From: Candidatus Omnitrophota bacterium
GTDB taxonomy: Bacteria; Omnitrophota; Gorgyraeia; 2-02-FULL-51-18; JAGOUK01
DNA: 20,073 nucleotides
NCBI GenBank assembly: GCA_015231685.1
Contig: JADGBA010000010.1
Location: forward strand, 1-20,073
Reading direction: 5' to 3'
The notes under the pieces are model-generated. The model made no database searches, was not told the DNA's origin, and worked only from the letters and a program-made list of their open reading frames with translations. A program made the position numbers and the translations under genes. Of the stretch, positions 7,970-15,022 are shown piece after piece (the stretch's first letter is position 1; each line of letters begins with the position of its first letter).

Positions 7970-8748
7970 GCGCCCAGAAGCTCCCCGATCAGGCCCGCCG
8001 GGTCCGCTGAGGTGATAATCGCCTCGCCGATCAGCATGGCGTGGACGCCCGAGGAACGCAACTGTTGCACGTCGGGGTATCCGGAAATACCGCTTTCGGA
8101 AACAACGAACCGGCCTTCGAGCCTGGCTGACAGGATGCGGGTTGTGTCCAAATCTACGGCGAATGTTTGCAAATCCCGGTTGTTGATCCCGACGGCAGCC
8201 TCGGTCAGATACTGCAACGCGGCCAACTCCCCATCAGAGTGAACCTCCGCGAGAACATCAAGCCCCAAAAGACGGGCCAATCCATAAAGCGCTTCAAGCC
8301 GATCCCTTTGGAGCGCCGCCACAATGAGGAGAATGGCATCCGCGCCCCACAAAACGGATTCGTACACCTGATACTCATCGATAATAAAATCTTTTCTCAG
8401 AACAGGCAGGATAGTCTGCCCGCGCGCTGTCTTCAAATCATCAAGCGAGCCCCCAAAGTACTTCCCGTCAGTCAAGACCGAGATCGCGGCTGCCCCCGAA
8501 CGCTCGTAGAGCTCGGCCCAGCGCGCGACATCGAGCCCGGAATTAAGATCTCCCCGAGAAGGTGAACGCCTCTTGATTTCTGCGATGAGAGAAGGGCGAT
8601 AACGACTCTCACGGAGGGACTCAATGAAAGGGCGCGGCAGAACCGGAACTTCTCCGATCCGGGACTTGAGCTCCTCAAGCGGCTGGCGGGCTTTGGCGGC
8701 CTCAACCTCACGAAACTTGTCTTCGAGGATCCTCTCAAGGTAGCTCAT
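7966..8748 (-). CDS. trpC: Indole-3-glycerol phosphate synthase
   Basis: Closes the indole ring: CdRP to indole-3-glycerol phosphate plus CO2 and water. It is a 260-residue TIM barrel of normal length. Catalytic motifs are visible: SLIAEIKRRSPSRG (Glu and the first Lys), SVLTDGKYFGGS, the general-acid lysine in VLRKDFIIDEYQV, LAEVHSDGEL, the asparagine motif VGINNRDLQTF and VVSESGI. The start overlaps the trpD stop as ATGA, without a strong Shine-Dalgarno sequence (only GGCGG), so re-initiation after trpD is likely. It is separate from TrpF, unlike the enteric fusion. Confidence 0.97.
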   Translation of the reverse strand: MSYLERILEDKFREVEAAKARQPLEELKSRIGEVPVLPRPFIESLRESRYRPSLIAEIKRRSPSRGDLNSGLDVARWAELYERSGAAAISVLTDGKYFGGSLDDLKTARGQTILPVLRKDFIIDEYQVYESVLWGADAILLIVAALQRDRLEALYGLARLLGLDVLAEVHSDGELAALQYLTEAAVGINNRDLQTFAVDLDTTRILSARLEGRFVVSESGISGYPDVQQLRSSGVHAMLIGEAIITSADPAGLIGELLGA

Positions 8749-9782
8749 GAGTTGACCGCCGAATAAAAATCACGTATCTCGTTACGCTTCCGCAGCGCCG
8801 CGCCTGAGGACAAAAGCGTCTGCGCCATAGCGATGCCCTCTTGCGGATTGTTGACCCGCCCGGCCACCACAAGGGCAAACCCGGCATTGAGCGTCACAAA
8901 ATCGGTATCCGCTCCGGAAGCCCCTTCCAAAACGGCTTCGGCTCTGGCTCGGGCTTCCTGCGCATCGGCGCAGACAAGCGCGTCAGCCGAATGGATCTTG
9001 AATCCGTATTCCTCCGGGTCGATTCGACGGTTGTTCAGGCGTCCCTCATGCCACTCGCTTACACGCGTCGGTGCGCACGGAGAGATCTCATCAAAACCAT
9101 CCTCACCATGCACCACCATCACACGGACAGCTCCCAGCCCCCCCAGAGCTTCAGCCAGACGCTCCGTCAAATTACCGTCATAGACGCCCAAAAGTTGGCG
9201 TTGGGCTCCCGCGGGATTGGTCATCGGGCCCAGACAATTGAAGAGGGTTCGGGTTTTTAGCATCCGCCGCGCTTCGGCGGCGTGCTTCATGGACGGATGA
9301 AATAACGGCGCAAACATGAAGCCGAAGCCCACTACGTCGATCCCTGCGGCCACGCGTTCCGGCGAAATCTCCGCAGGGATCCCCCAGCCCGCGAGGAGAT
9401 CGGCGCTTCCGGAGGTGCTGGACACCGCCCGGTTGCCGTGTTTGGCAACCGCGACACCCGCTGCGGCCGAAAGCACCGACACCAAAGTGGATACGTTGAG
9501 CGTGCGCGCTCCGTCTCCCCCCGTACCGCATGTATCCAGAAGATCCAAACGCCTGGGATGCACGCGAACGGCATGGCGACGCATAACCTGCGCCGCGGCC
9601 ACCAGTTCCGGGACTGTTTCACCCTTGGTTTTCCAGGCCGAAAGAATCTCCGCCAAAAGGACAGAGGGAATCTCTCCCGCCATGAGCTCATTCATGAATT
9701 CAACCACCTCTGCGGGAGAGAGATCGTTGCGGCAAAGGAGTTTGTCGCGGATCGATGCTGCCAGCCGGTCGGACGCCTCCAT
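8745..9782 (-). CDS. trpD: Anthranilate phosphoribosyltransferase
   Basis: Transfers the phosphoribosyl group from PRPP to anthranilate. About 345 residues, the usual single-enzyme length, not fused to the glutaminase TrpG. Key motifs: the PRPP loop DTCGTGGDG, the following NVSTLVS stretch, AKHGNRAVSSTSGSADLL, and the conserved FNCLGPMTNPAGAQRQLLGVY region. Start choice is open. The ATG at 9782 gives MEASDRL and lies 10 bases after a GGGGG run; a TTG at 9788 overlaps the trpG stop as TTGA, like other starts here, and would add two residues. I list the ATG. The 3' end overlaps trpC by 4 bases. Confidence 0.95.
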   Translation of the reverse strand: MEASDRLAASIRDKLLCRNDLSPAEVVEFMNELMAGEIPSVLLAEILSAWKTKGETVPELVAAAQVMRRHAVRVHPRRLDLLDTCGTGGDGARTLNVSTLVSVLSAAAGVAVAKHGNRAVSSTSGSADLLAGWGIPAEISPERVAAGIDVVGFGFMFAPLFHPSMKHAAEARRMLKTRTLFNCLGPMTNPAGAQRQLLGVYDGNLTERLAEALGGLGAVRVMVVHGEDGFDEISPCAPTRVSEWHEGRLNNRRIDPEEYGFKIHSADALVCADAQEARARAEAVLEGASGADTDFVTLNAGFALVVAGRVNNPQEGIAMAQTLLSSGAALRKRNEIRDFYSAVNS

Positions 9783-9784
9783 TC

Positions 9785-10351
9785 TCAAAACGCCCCCAGG
9801 AAGTTCTTGAGGAGTCTTTTTCCGGTGGTCGTAAGAATGGATTCCGGATGAAATTGCACTCCCAGCACAGGGAAACGTTTATGGCGGATGGCCATAATTT
9901 CTTTATCCCGTGTCCATGCGATGGATTCCAGGCAGTCCGGCATCGAACGCGGGGCGATTAAAAGGGAGTGGTACCGCGTCGCTTCAAAAGGATTTGGAAT
10001 GCCTTTGAAGAGGAAATGCCCTTCATGATACACGGGGGAGGTTTTGCCGTGCATGATCCGTCTGGCCACGACAATCCGTCCGCCAAAACATTCGCCGATG
10101 CACTGATGCCCCAGACATACCCCCAAAATCGGAATCTTCGGGGCAAAGGTCCGGATGACCTCGCGGGATATGCCCGCATCCCGCGGCGCTCCCGGCCCCG
10201 GAGAAATCACGATGCGGGACGGCTTCATGCGGCGGATGCCGCTCAGCGTAATCTCGTCGTTTCGCCGAACTTCGAGGCGCTCTCCGAGCTCATAAAGGTA
10301 TTGCACCAGGTTATAAGTAAAGGAATCGTAATTATCGATCATCAAAATCAT
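9785..10351 (-). CDS. trpG: Anthranilate synthase glutamine amidotransferase component
   Basis: Class I glutaminase that supplies ammonia to TrpE. In many bacteria the same protein (PabA) also serves aminodeoxychorismate synthase, which cannot be judged here. It is 188 residues, the normal length. Seen: MIDNYDSFTYNLVQYL at the N-terminus, the oxyanion region SPGPGAPRDAG, the nucleophile Cys79 in LGVCLGHQ, and His168 and Glu170 in VQFHPES, completing the triad. The ATG at 10351 overlaps the trpE stop as ATGA, with GGGGGTTGGA just upstream. An in-frame start at 10387 would add 12 Gly/Arg-rich residues lying in trpE and is unlikely. Confidence 0.96.
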   Translation of the reverse strand: MILMIDNYDSFTYNLVQYLYELGERLEVRRNDEITLSGIRRMKPSRIVISPGPGAPRDAGISREVIRTFAPKIPILGVCLGHQCIGECFGGRIVVARRIMHGKTSPVYHEGHFLFKGIPNPFEATRYHSLLIAPRSMPDCLESIAWTRDKEIMAIRHKRFPVLGVQFHPESILTTTGKRLLKNFLGAF

Positions 10352-11841
10352 TCCAACCCCCGCTCCGCCATCTCGGCGGCCATCCATAACCCCCTGGCCT
10401 TGTTCACGGATTCCTTGTATTCACTCGAAGGATCAGAGTCCACAACAATACCCGCACCCGCCTGAACAGTCGCGACCCCATTCTGGACCAGCATCGTTCG
10501 AATGGCGATGCAGGAATCAAAGTTTCCTGAAAAACTAAGATATCCGACCAGGCCGGCGTAGCAACCGCGGCGTTCCGGCTCCTCCCGGTGAATGAGTTCC
10601 ATCGCGCGGACCTTGGGCGCACCGCTCACGGTTCCCGCCGGAAACGTCGCGCGGATCACATCGTACAGATCGTTCCGCGCGGAGAGCCGGCCCGTCACGC
10701 GGCTAACGATATGCATGACGTGGGAATAATGCTCCACCTTCATGAATTCGGATACCTTGACGGTGCCCGGCCGACAGACGCGGCCGAGGTCGTTACGCCC
10801 GAGGTCAACAAGCATAACGTGCTCCGCCCGTTCTTTGGGATCCTGAAGAAGCTCTTTTTCCATCCGGCGATCTTCTTCGGTTGTTTTGCCGCGGGGCCGC
10901 GTGCCTGCGATCGGTCGCAAATCCACCCTGCCCTCTTCCACGCGCACATGCATCTCAGGGCTTGAGCCCACGAGCTCAAAATCACCGCACCCAAGGTAGA
11001 ACATGTACGGCGAAGGGTTTACGGAGCGCAATGCCCGGTACACGCTGATCGCGTCTGCGTTCAATGGTTTTCTGAATTTCTGTGACATGACGATTTGAAC
11101 AGCTTCGCCGCGGGTAATTTCTTTTTTGAGACGCTGCACGGACTTCTTGAAACGTTCAGCCGACATGTTCGAGCCGGGTTTGACGCTGCCAAAAGCGGCC
11201 TTCCGGACTGTCGGGATCGGTCCCGGCGGGCGGCGCAGGTACTCCCGAATCCGACAGATCTCTTCCGATGCTCTGTGATACGCTTCGGTTGCGGCCCGGA
11301 CGCCGGACTTCGGAGAAACCCGGGCATTCACGACAATTTTAATTCTGCGGGTCAAATGGTCAAAAACCAGGATCTTTGGCGCGATGGCAAAAACCATGTC
11401 GGGTATTTGAGCCAAACCCTTGGCCGCGGGGAGCTTCTCAAAGAAACGGCTGGCATCGTATCCGAGGTAACCCACTGCTCCGCCGCAAAATCGAGGCAGA
11501 TCGGGGGATTCCACATAACGATCTCCCGAAAGGATTTCTTTAAGAAAATCAAGCGGATCGCGCACCCTCTTCTGACGCACCACCTTTTCGGCGCGGGTCA
11601 GGCGCGCGAGATGTCCGTCAAAAGAGACCACCTCCTCGGGCTCCACCCCCACAAAAGAATAGCGGCCCTGAGACGTTCCTCCCTCCACAGACTCCAGAAG
11701 AAACGCGTGTCTCGAGGGCGGCATCTTGAGAAAGCTGGACACCGGCGTTTCCATGTCGGCCAGCATTTCTCCATAGACCGGAATCCGGTTGCCTTTACGC
11801 CGCATACCAAGGAACGACTTGAGGTCGGGAGTGATTTTCAT
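10348..11841 (-). CDS. trpE: Anthranilate synthase component I
   Basis: Converts chorismate and ammonia (from TrpG) to anthranilate, the committed step to tryptophan. It is 497 residues, normal. The N-terminal LLES (48-51) and RYSF (60-63) elements, which form the tryptophan feedback site in known TrpE proteins, are present, so allosteric inhibition is expected. The C-terminal chorismate-binding domain shows NPSPYMFYL (275-283), PIAGTRPRG (310-318), VDLGRNDLGRV (345-355), FPAGTVSGAPK and AGAGIV. Threonine after PIAG, instead of Lys as in PabB, supports anthranilate rather than aminodeoxychorismate synthesis. The ATG at 11841 overlaps the hisI stop as ATGA, with AAGGG just upstream. There is therefore no room for a leader-peptide attenuator in front of trpE. 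Confidence 0.97.
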   Translation of the reverse strand: MKITPDLKSFLGMRRKGNRIPVYGEMLADMETPVSSFLKMPPSRHAFLLESVEGGTSQGRYSFVGVEPEEVVSFDGHLARLTRAEKVVRQKRVRDPLDFLKEILSGDRYVESPDLPRFCGGAVGYLGYDASRFFEKLPAAKGLAQIPDMVFAIAPKILVFDHLTRRIKIVVNARVSPKSGVRAATEAYHRASEEICRIREYLRRPPGPIPTVRKAAFGSVKPGSNMSAERFKKSVQRLKKEITRGEAVQIVMSQKFRKPLNADAISVYRALRSVNPSPYMFYLGCGDFELVGSSPEMHVRVEEGRVDLRPIAGTRPRGKTTEEDRRMEKELLQDPKERAEHVMLVDLGRNDLGRVCRPGTVKVSEFMKVEHYSHVMHIVSRVTGRLSARNDLYDVIRATFPAGTVSGAPKVRAMELIHREEPERRGCYAGLVGYLSFSGNFDSCIAIRTMLVQNGVATVQAGAGIVVDSDPSSEYKESVNKARGLWMAAEMAERGLE

Positions 11842-12239
11842 GAACCCTTCTTGTACACCGCCCCGGGATCAAAAAGACGCTCTTCCCGGATTTGAAACCC
11901 GTCCTTCGTATCAAAAGACTCGTAATAACAACTGAAATATCCGCGGTGACAACCGGCGACATGCTGCCGAATCCGGATCAGGAGCGACTTGCCCTCACAG
12001 TCCAGACTCAAATCAACAAGCTCTTGCACGTGTCCCGAGGATTCGCCCTTTTTCATGAGCTTCCCCAGGGACCGACGGAACACATAAACAAAGCGCTCTT
12101 CAATCGTTTTTTGGAGCGCCTCGCGCGTCATATAACACAGCGTCAGGACCCTCCCGGTGGGCTCATCCTGAATAATCGCGGGAATATGGTTATCCGCGTT
12201 GAATTTGAGCCGCGACAAAAGGTCGTTCAGATCATGCAT
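11838..12239 (-). CDS. hisI: Phosphoribosyl-AMP cyclohydrolase (single-domain HisI)
   Basis: Hydrolyses the adenine ring of phosphoribosyl-AMP, third step of histidine synthesis. The 133-residue product has only the cyclohydrolase domain; there is no C-terminal HisE pyrophosphohydrolase. Visible: LKFNADNHIPAIIQDEPTG, VLTLCYMTREAL, SLGKLMKKGESSGHVQ (57-72) and zinc-ligand cysteines Cys81, Cys97 and Cys104 in DCEG, GCHRGY and SCYY. The Mg-binding acidic triplet normally written DxDxD reads Asp80, Glu82, Lys84, so the third acid is missing. The ATG at 12239 lies 9 bases after AAGGA. A 48-base gap separates it from hisF; it holds only a short palindrome and this ribosome-binding site. The 3' end overlaps trpE, joining the his and trp blocks. 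Confidence 0.95.
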   Translation of the reverse strand: MHDLNDLLSRLKFNADNHIPAIIQDEPTGRVLTLCYMTREALQKTIEERFVYVFRRSLGKLMKKGESSGHVQELVDLSLDCEGKSLLIRIRQHVAGCHRGYFSCYYESFDTKDGFQIREERLFDPGAVYKKGS

Positions 12240-12287
12240 GATTCGGCATCCTTGTTTTGGGTTATAAACACGTCTGTCGTTTACGAC

Positions 12288-13043
12288 TTACAGCCGTACG
12301 GCGATACTGCGGCTCCGGAGATATTCCTTGGCCTGCCGGATCGAAATTTCCCCGTAATGAAAAATGGAAGCTGCCAGAACCGCATCAGCCTCTCCGTCCA
12401 AAAGCGCCTGGGCCAGATGCTCGACACCACCCGCTCCTCCGGATGCGATTACCGGAACGCTGACTGCCCGGGAAACCGCTCGCGTCAAATCAATATCATA
12501 TCCGTCCCGGGTCCCGTCTGCGTCCATGCTTGTCAGGAGGATTTCCCCGGCGCCAAGGTCCTGGCACCGCCGGGCCCACCGCACCGCATCCATCTCGGTG
12601 GGCCTGCGGCCACCGTGGGTATGGGCCCGCCAACCTCCGTCATGCCGCTTGGCGTCAATCGCTACGACAATGCACTGACTCCCGAAGCGCTCCGCCGCGA
12701 CACGCACAAGATCCGGATTCAAAAGCGCGGCTGTATTGATGGAAACTTTGTCGGCTCCCGCCAGAAGCAGGGCGCGGATATCATCAATCTCGCGAATCCC
12801 TCCGCCCACGGTGAGCGGCATGAAGATTTCTTCCGCCGTTCGCTGAACGACATCCATCATGATATTCCGCTTGTCGCTGGATGCTGTAATGTCCAAAAAA
12901 ATCAATTCATCCGCGCCCGCGGCGTCATATCCGTGGGCAGCCTCGACCGGGTCACCCGCGTCTTTGAGTTCCACGAAGTTAACCCCCTTAACGACGCGTC
13001 CATCCTTGACGTCAAGACACGGGATGATGCGTTTGGTCAGCAT
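12288..13043 (-). CDS. hisF: Imidazole glycerol phosphate synthase cyclase subunit HisF
   Basis: Uses ammonia delivered by HisH to turn PRFAR into imidazole glycerol phosphate and AICAR; the product links histidine and purine synthesis. It is a 251-residue barrel. Catalytic Asp11 (IPCLDVKDGRVVKGVNF) and Asp130 (VVAIDAKR) keep the standard numbering. GGGIREIDDIRALLLAGADKVSIN, SMDADGTRDGYD and ASGGAGGVEHL are also typical. The ATG at 13043 lies 7 bases after the hisA stop with no good Shine-Dalgarno sequence. An earlier in-frame start at 13115 would add 24 residues reading through hisA DNA and is rejected. Confidence 0.97.
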   Translation of the reverse strand: MLTKRIIPCLDVKDGRVVKGVNFVELKDAGDPVEAAHGYDAAGADELIFLDITASSDKRNIMMDVVQRTAEEIFMPLTVGGGIREIDDIRALLLAGADKVSINTAALLNPDLVRVAAERFGSQCIVVAIDAKRHDGGWRAHTHGGRRPTEMDAVRWARRCQDLGAGEILLTSMDADGTRDGYDIDLTRAVSRAVSVPVIASGGAGGVEHLAQALLDGEADAVLAASIFHYGEISIRQAKEYLRSRSIAVRL

Positions 13044-13050
13044 GGCCGGC

Positions 13051-13791
13051 TCATTCCGCGGACGGACCTTCCGCGCAAATCCGCAGTGCTTCTGCGAGAT
13101 CCAGACTGCCCTCATACAGCGCTTTTCCGACGATGACTCCGCTCAAACGTTCCGAGCGCATCTCCAAAAAACGGCGAATATCAGCAATCCCCGAAACACC
13201 GCCGGATGCAATGATGTTGAGTCCGGGCAATCCGAGGGCGCTCTGAATCTGTTCAAAGTTGGGCCCGCGCATCATTCCGTCGGTTTTGATATCCGTAAAA
13301 ATAATCTCCTTGCCGCCCAGCATGGCCACGCGCTCAATGATCCTGATCGCAGGAATCTCGGTTATGCGCGTCCACGCATCCGTCGCAATCATGCCGTGAT
13401 GAGCGTCAACCCCGACAATGACGCGTTCGCCGAACGCATCGAGTGACTCTTTCAAAAAAACCTCATCCAGACAGGCGCGGGTTCCGAGTACGACCCGGTG
13501 GATGCCGATCTTCAAATAGCGATCAATGGCCTCCGGAGTTCGGATGCCGCCCCCGATCTGAAACCGGGCGCTTACGTTCTCCACGATCTCCTTGACGCAG
13601 TTCAGGTGGGTGGGCTTTCCTTCGCGGGCGCCGTCAAGATCCACCAGATGAATGCGCGTCGCCCCCTTACCGGAAAAAGTGTCGGCGATGTCGCGGGGTT
13701 GGCTCGCATACACAGTCTCGGCGGCGAAATCCCCCTGACGCAGACGAACTACACGCCCCTGCTTGAGATCAATGGCGGGTATCACAATCAT
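13051..13791 (-). CDS. hisA: ProFAR isomerase HisA
   Basis: Phosphoribosylformimino-5-aminoimidazole carboxamide ribotide isomerase; Amadori rearrangement from ProFAR to PRFAR, the substrate of HisF/HisH. It is a 246-residue half-barrel-duplicated TIM fold. Catalytic Asp8 (IPAIDLKQGRVVRL) and Asp129 (VGVDAHHG) are present, with HLVDLDGAREG (48-58), FQIGGGIRTPEAID (77-90), FTDIKTDGMMRGPN and IASGGVS. The ATG at 13791 overlaps the hisH stop as ATGA. As trpF is present too, this is a dedicated HisA rather than a PriA. Confidence 0.97.
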   Translation of the reverse strand: MIVIPAIDLKQGRVVRLRQGDFAAETVYASQPRDIADTFSGKGATRIHLVDLDGAREGKPTHLNCVKEIVENVSARFQIGGGIRTPEAIDRYLKIGIHRVVLGTRACLDEVFLKESLDAFGERVIVGVDAHHGMIATDAWTRITEIPAIRIIERVAMLGGKEIIFTDIKTDGMMRGPNFEQIQSALGLPGLNIIASGGVSGIADIRRFLEMRSERLSGVIVGKALYEGSLDLAEALRICAEGPSAE

Positions 13792-14393
13792 TTTTGGATC
13801 TCCTTAAGATAGCTTGTCAGGAAACCAAGTCCTCCGTCCTGACTTTTTTCCGGATGAAACTGCGTTGCCAGAATATTTCCGCGGCGAATCACGGAGGTGA
13901 ATCGGGCGCCGTATTGGGTGGTGCCCGCCGTAAGCGATGCATCCGCCGGTTCCGCGAAGTACGAATGAACAAAATAAAAATACCCGGACCGCGCCCATGC
14001 CATGCCGGCGTCTTCCGCAAAATCCACACGATTCCAACCCATGTGGGGGATTCTTAAACCCTCCTTGAAGCGGACGACCCGTCCTTCCAGTATACCGAGG
14101 CCGGGGCGAACCCCCTCTTCGCTGGATTCAAACAATAACTGCAAACCCAGGCACAATCCAAGATATGGCGTCCCCCGTTTTATGGCTTCCGCCACAGGCT
14201 CAAAAAGCCCGCGGTTCTTGAGTTCCTCCACGGCGTGATCGAATGCGCCGACGCCCGGCAGAACCACCAGCTCCGCATCGCTCAAGGCCTCCGGGGATGA
14301 CACCAGACGGACATCCGCGGACGAGGCCGCCTCAAGCGCTTTCTGAACGCTGCGCAGATTACCCATACCGTAATCGATGACACGAATTCTCAA
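13788..14393 (-). CDS. hisH: Imidazole glycerol phosphate synthase glutaminase subunit HisH
   Basis: Glutaminase partner of HisF. It is 201 residues. The triad is complete: Cys81 in YLGLCLGLQLLFE, His180 and Glu182 in ATQFHPEKS. The N-terminus IRVIDYGMGNLRSV and VLPGVGAFDHAVEEL (44-58) are typical. The start codon is TTG at 14393, overlapping the hisB stop as TTGA; AAGGGGG lies a few bases upstream and no ATG or GTG lies near the expected N-terminus. The 3' end overlaps hisA by 4 bases. Confidence 0.96.
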   Translation of the reverse strand: MRIRVIDYGMGNLRSVQKALEAASSADVRLVSSPEALSDAELVVLPGVGAFDHAVEELKNRGLFEPVAEAIKRGTPYLGLCLGLQLLFESSEEGVRPGLGILEGRVVRFKEGLRIPHMGWNRVDFAEDAGMAWARSGYFYFVHSYFAEPADASLTAGTTQYGARFTSVIRRGNILATQFHPEKSQDGGLGFLTSYLKEIQK

Positions 14394-15022
14394 AGAACCC
14401 CCTTGGTGGAGGCGAGTCCCTTGAGACGCGGGTCCCGATGCACCGCCTCGGCAAGCGAGCGGCCCAACGCCTTAAAAATGGACTCCAAAATGTGGTGAGG
14501 CTCATCCCCCTTAAGGATATCCACATGCAGGTTGATCCCGGCGTGGGTCGAAAATGCCTTCAGCCACTCCCGCGCATCCATCACCGTGTATCCGGAGTTG
14601 GCGAAATACATTTTGACCCGGGCGGGTTCAAAAAAGAGAGACGGCCGCCCGCTGATATCCAATACCACCCTCACCTTTGAAAGTGATTCGTCCATCGGCA
14701 CGAAGGCGGTCCCGTATCGGCGAATACCGCGTTTGTCCGCCAACGCCTTTTTGAAGAGTTCGCCGATCACAATACCCGAATCTTCATTGGTGTGATGGTT
14801 GTCCACCTCAAGGTCTCCGCGGGCCGTGAGCTCCAGATCAAACAAGCCGTGTTTGGCAAAAAGGGAGAGCATATGATCCAGAAACGGGATTCCGGTGCGA
14901 ATCCTTGACGCCCCGCCTCCGTCCAGGCACAGCCGGCCGCGAATACGGGTTTCTTTGGTGCTCCGCGTGACAAGCGCACGCCTAGCCTTGTGCGCCGCGG
15001 GACTCTTTTTGGTCTTATTCAT
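14390..15022 (-). CDS. hisB: Imidazoleglycerol-phosphate dehydratase
   Basis: Mn-dependent dehydration of imidazole glycerol phosphate to imidazole acetol phosphate. It is a monofunctional 210-residue enzyme without the N-terminal phosphatase domain of enteric HisB. Metal-ligand motifs: FLDHML (47-52), DNHHTNED (74-81) and EPHHILESIFKALGRSL (174-190); LDISGRPS is also present. The N-terminus carries about 16 extra residues rich in Lys and Arg before the usual RSTKET; they may be disordered. The ATG at 15022 overlaps the hisD stop as ATGA and follows GAGG by 5 bases, so the extension is probably translated. Confidence 0.96.
   Translation of the reverse strand: MNKTKKSPAAHKARRALVTRSTKETRIRGRLCLDGGGASRIRTGIPFLDHMLSLFAKHGLFDLELTARGDLEVDNHHTNEDSGIVIGELFKKALADKRGIRRYGTAFVPMDESLSKVRVVLDISGRPSLFFEPARVKMYFANSGYTVMDAREWLKAFSTHAGINLHVDILKGDEPHHILESIFKALGRSLAEAVHRDPRLKGLASTKGVL

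Noticed and set aside
12276..12287. Palindrome GTCGTTTACGAC in the hisF-hisI gap as operator or terminator
   Set aside because: The stem is only 4-5 bp with a tiny loop, adjoins the hisF stop and has no U-run. It can easily arise by chance.
11892..13136. Long plus-strand open frame of 414 codons opposite hisI, hisF and the end of hisA
   Set aside because: The minus strand here encodes three proteins with intact catalytic motifs. The plus frame has no recognisable domain and spans three genes, as expected from antisense frames in GC-rich coding DNA.
7331..13791. A bifunctional PriA-type isomerase serving both pathways because his and trp genes are joined
   Set aside because: Separate hisA and trpF genes are present, each with its own family signatures and catalytic residues (though TrpF has Glu128).
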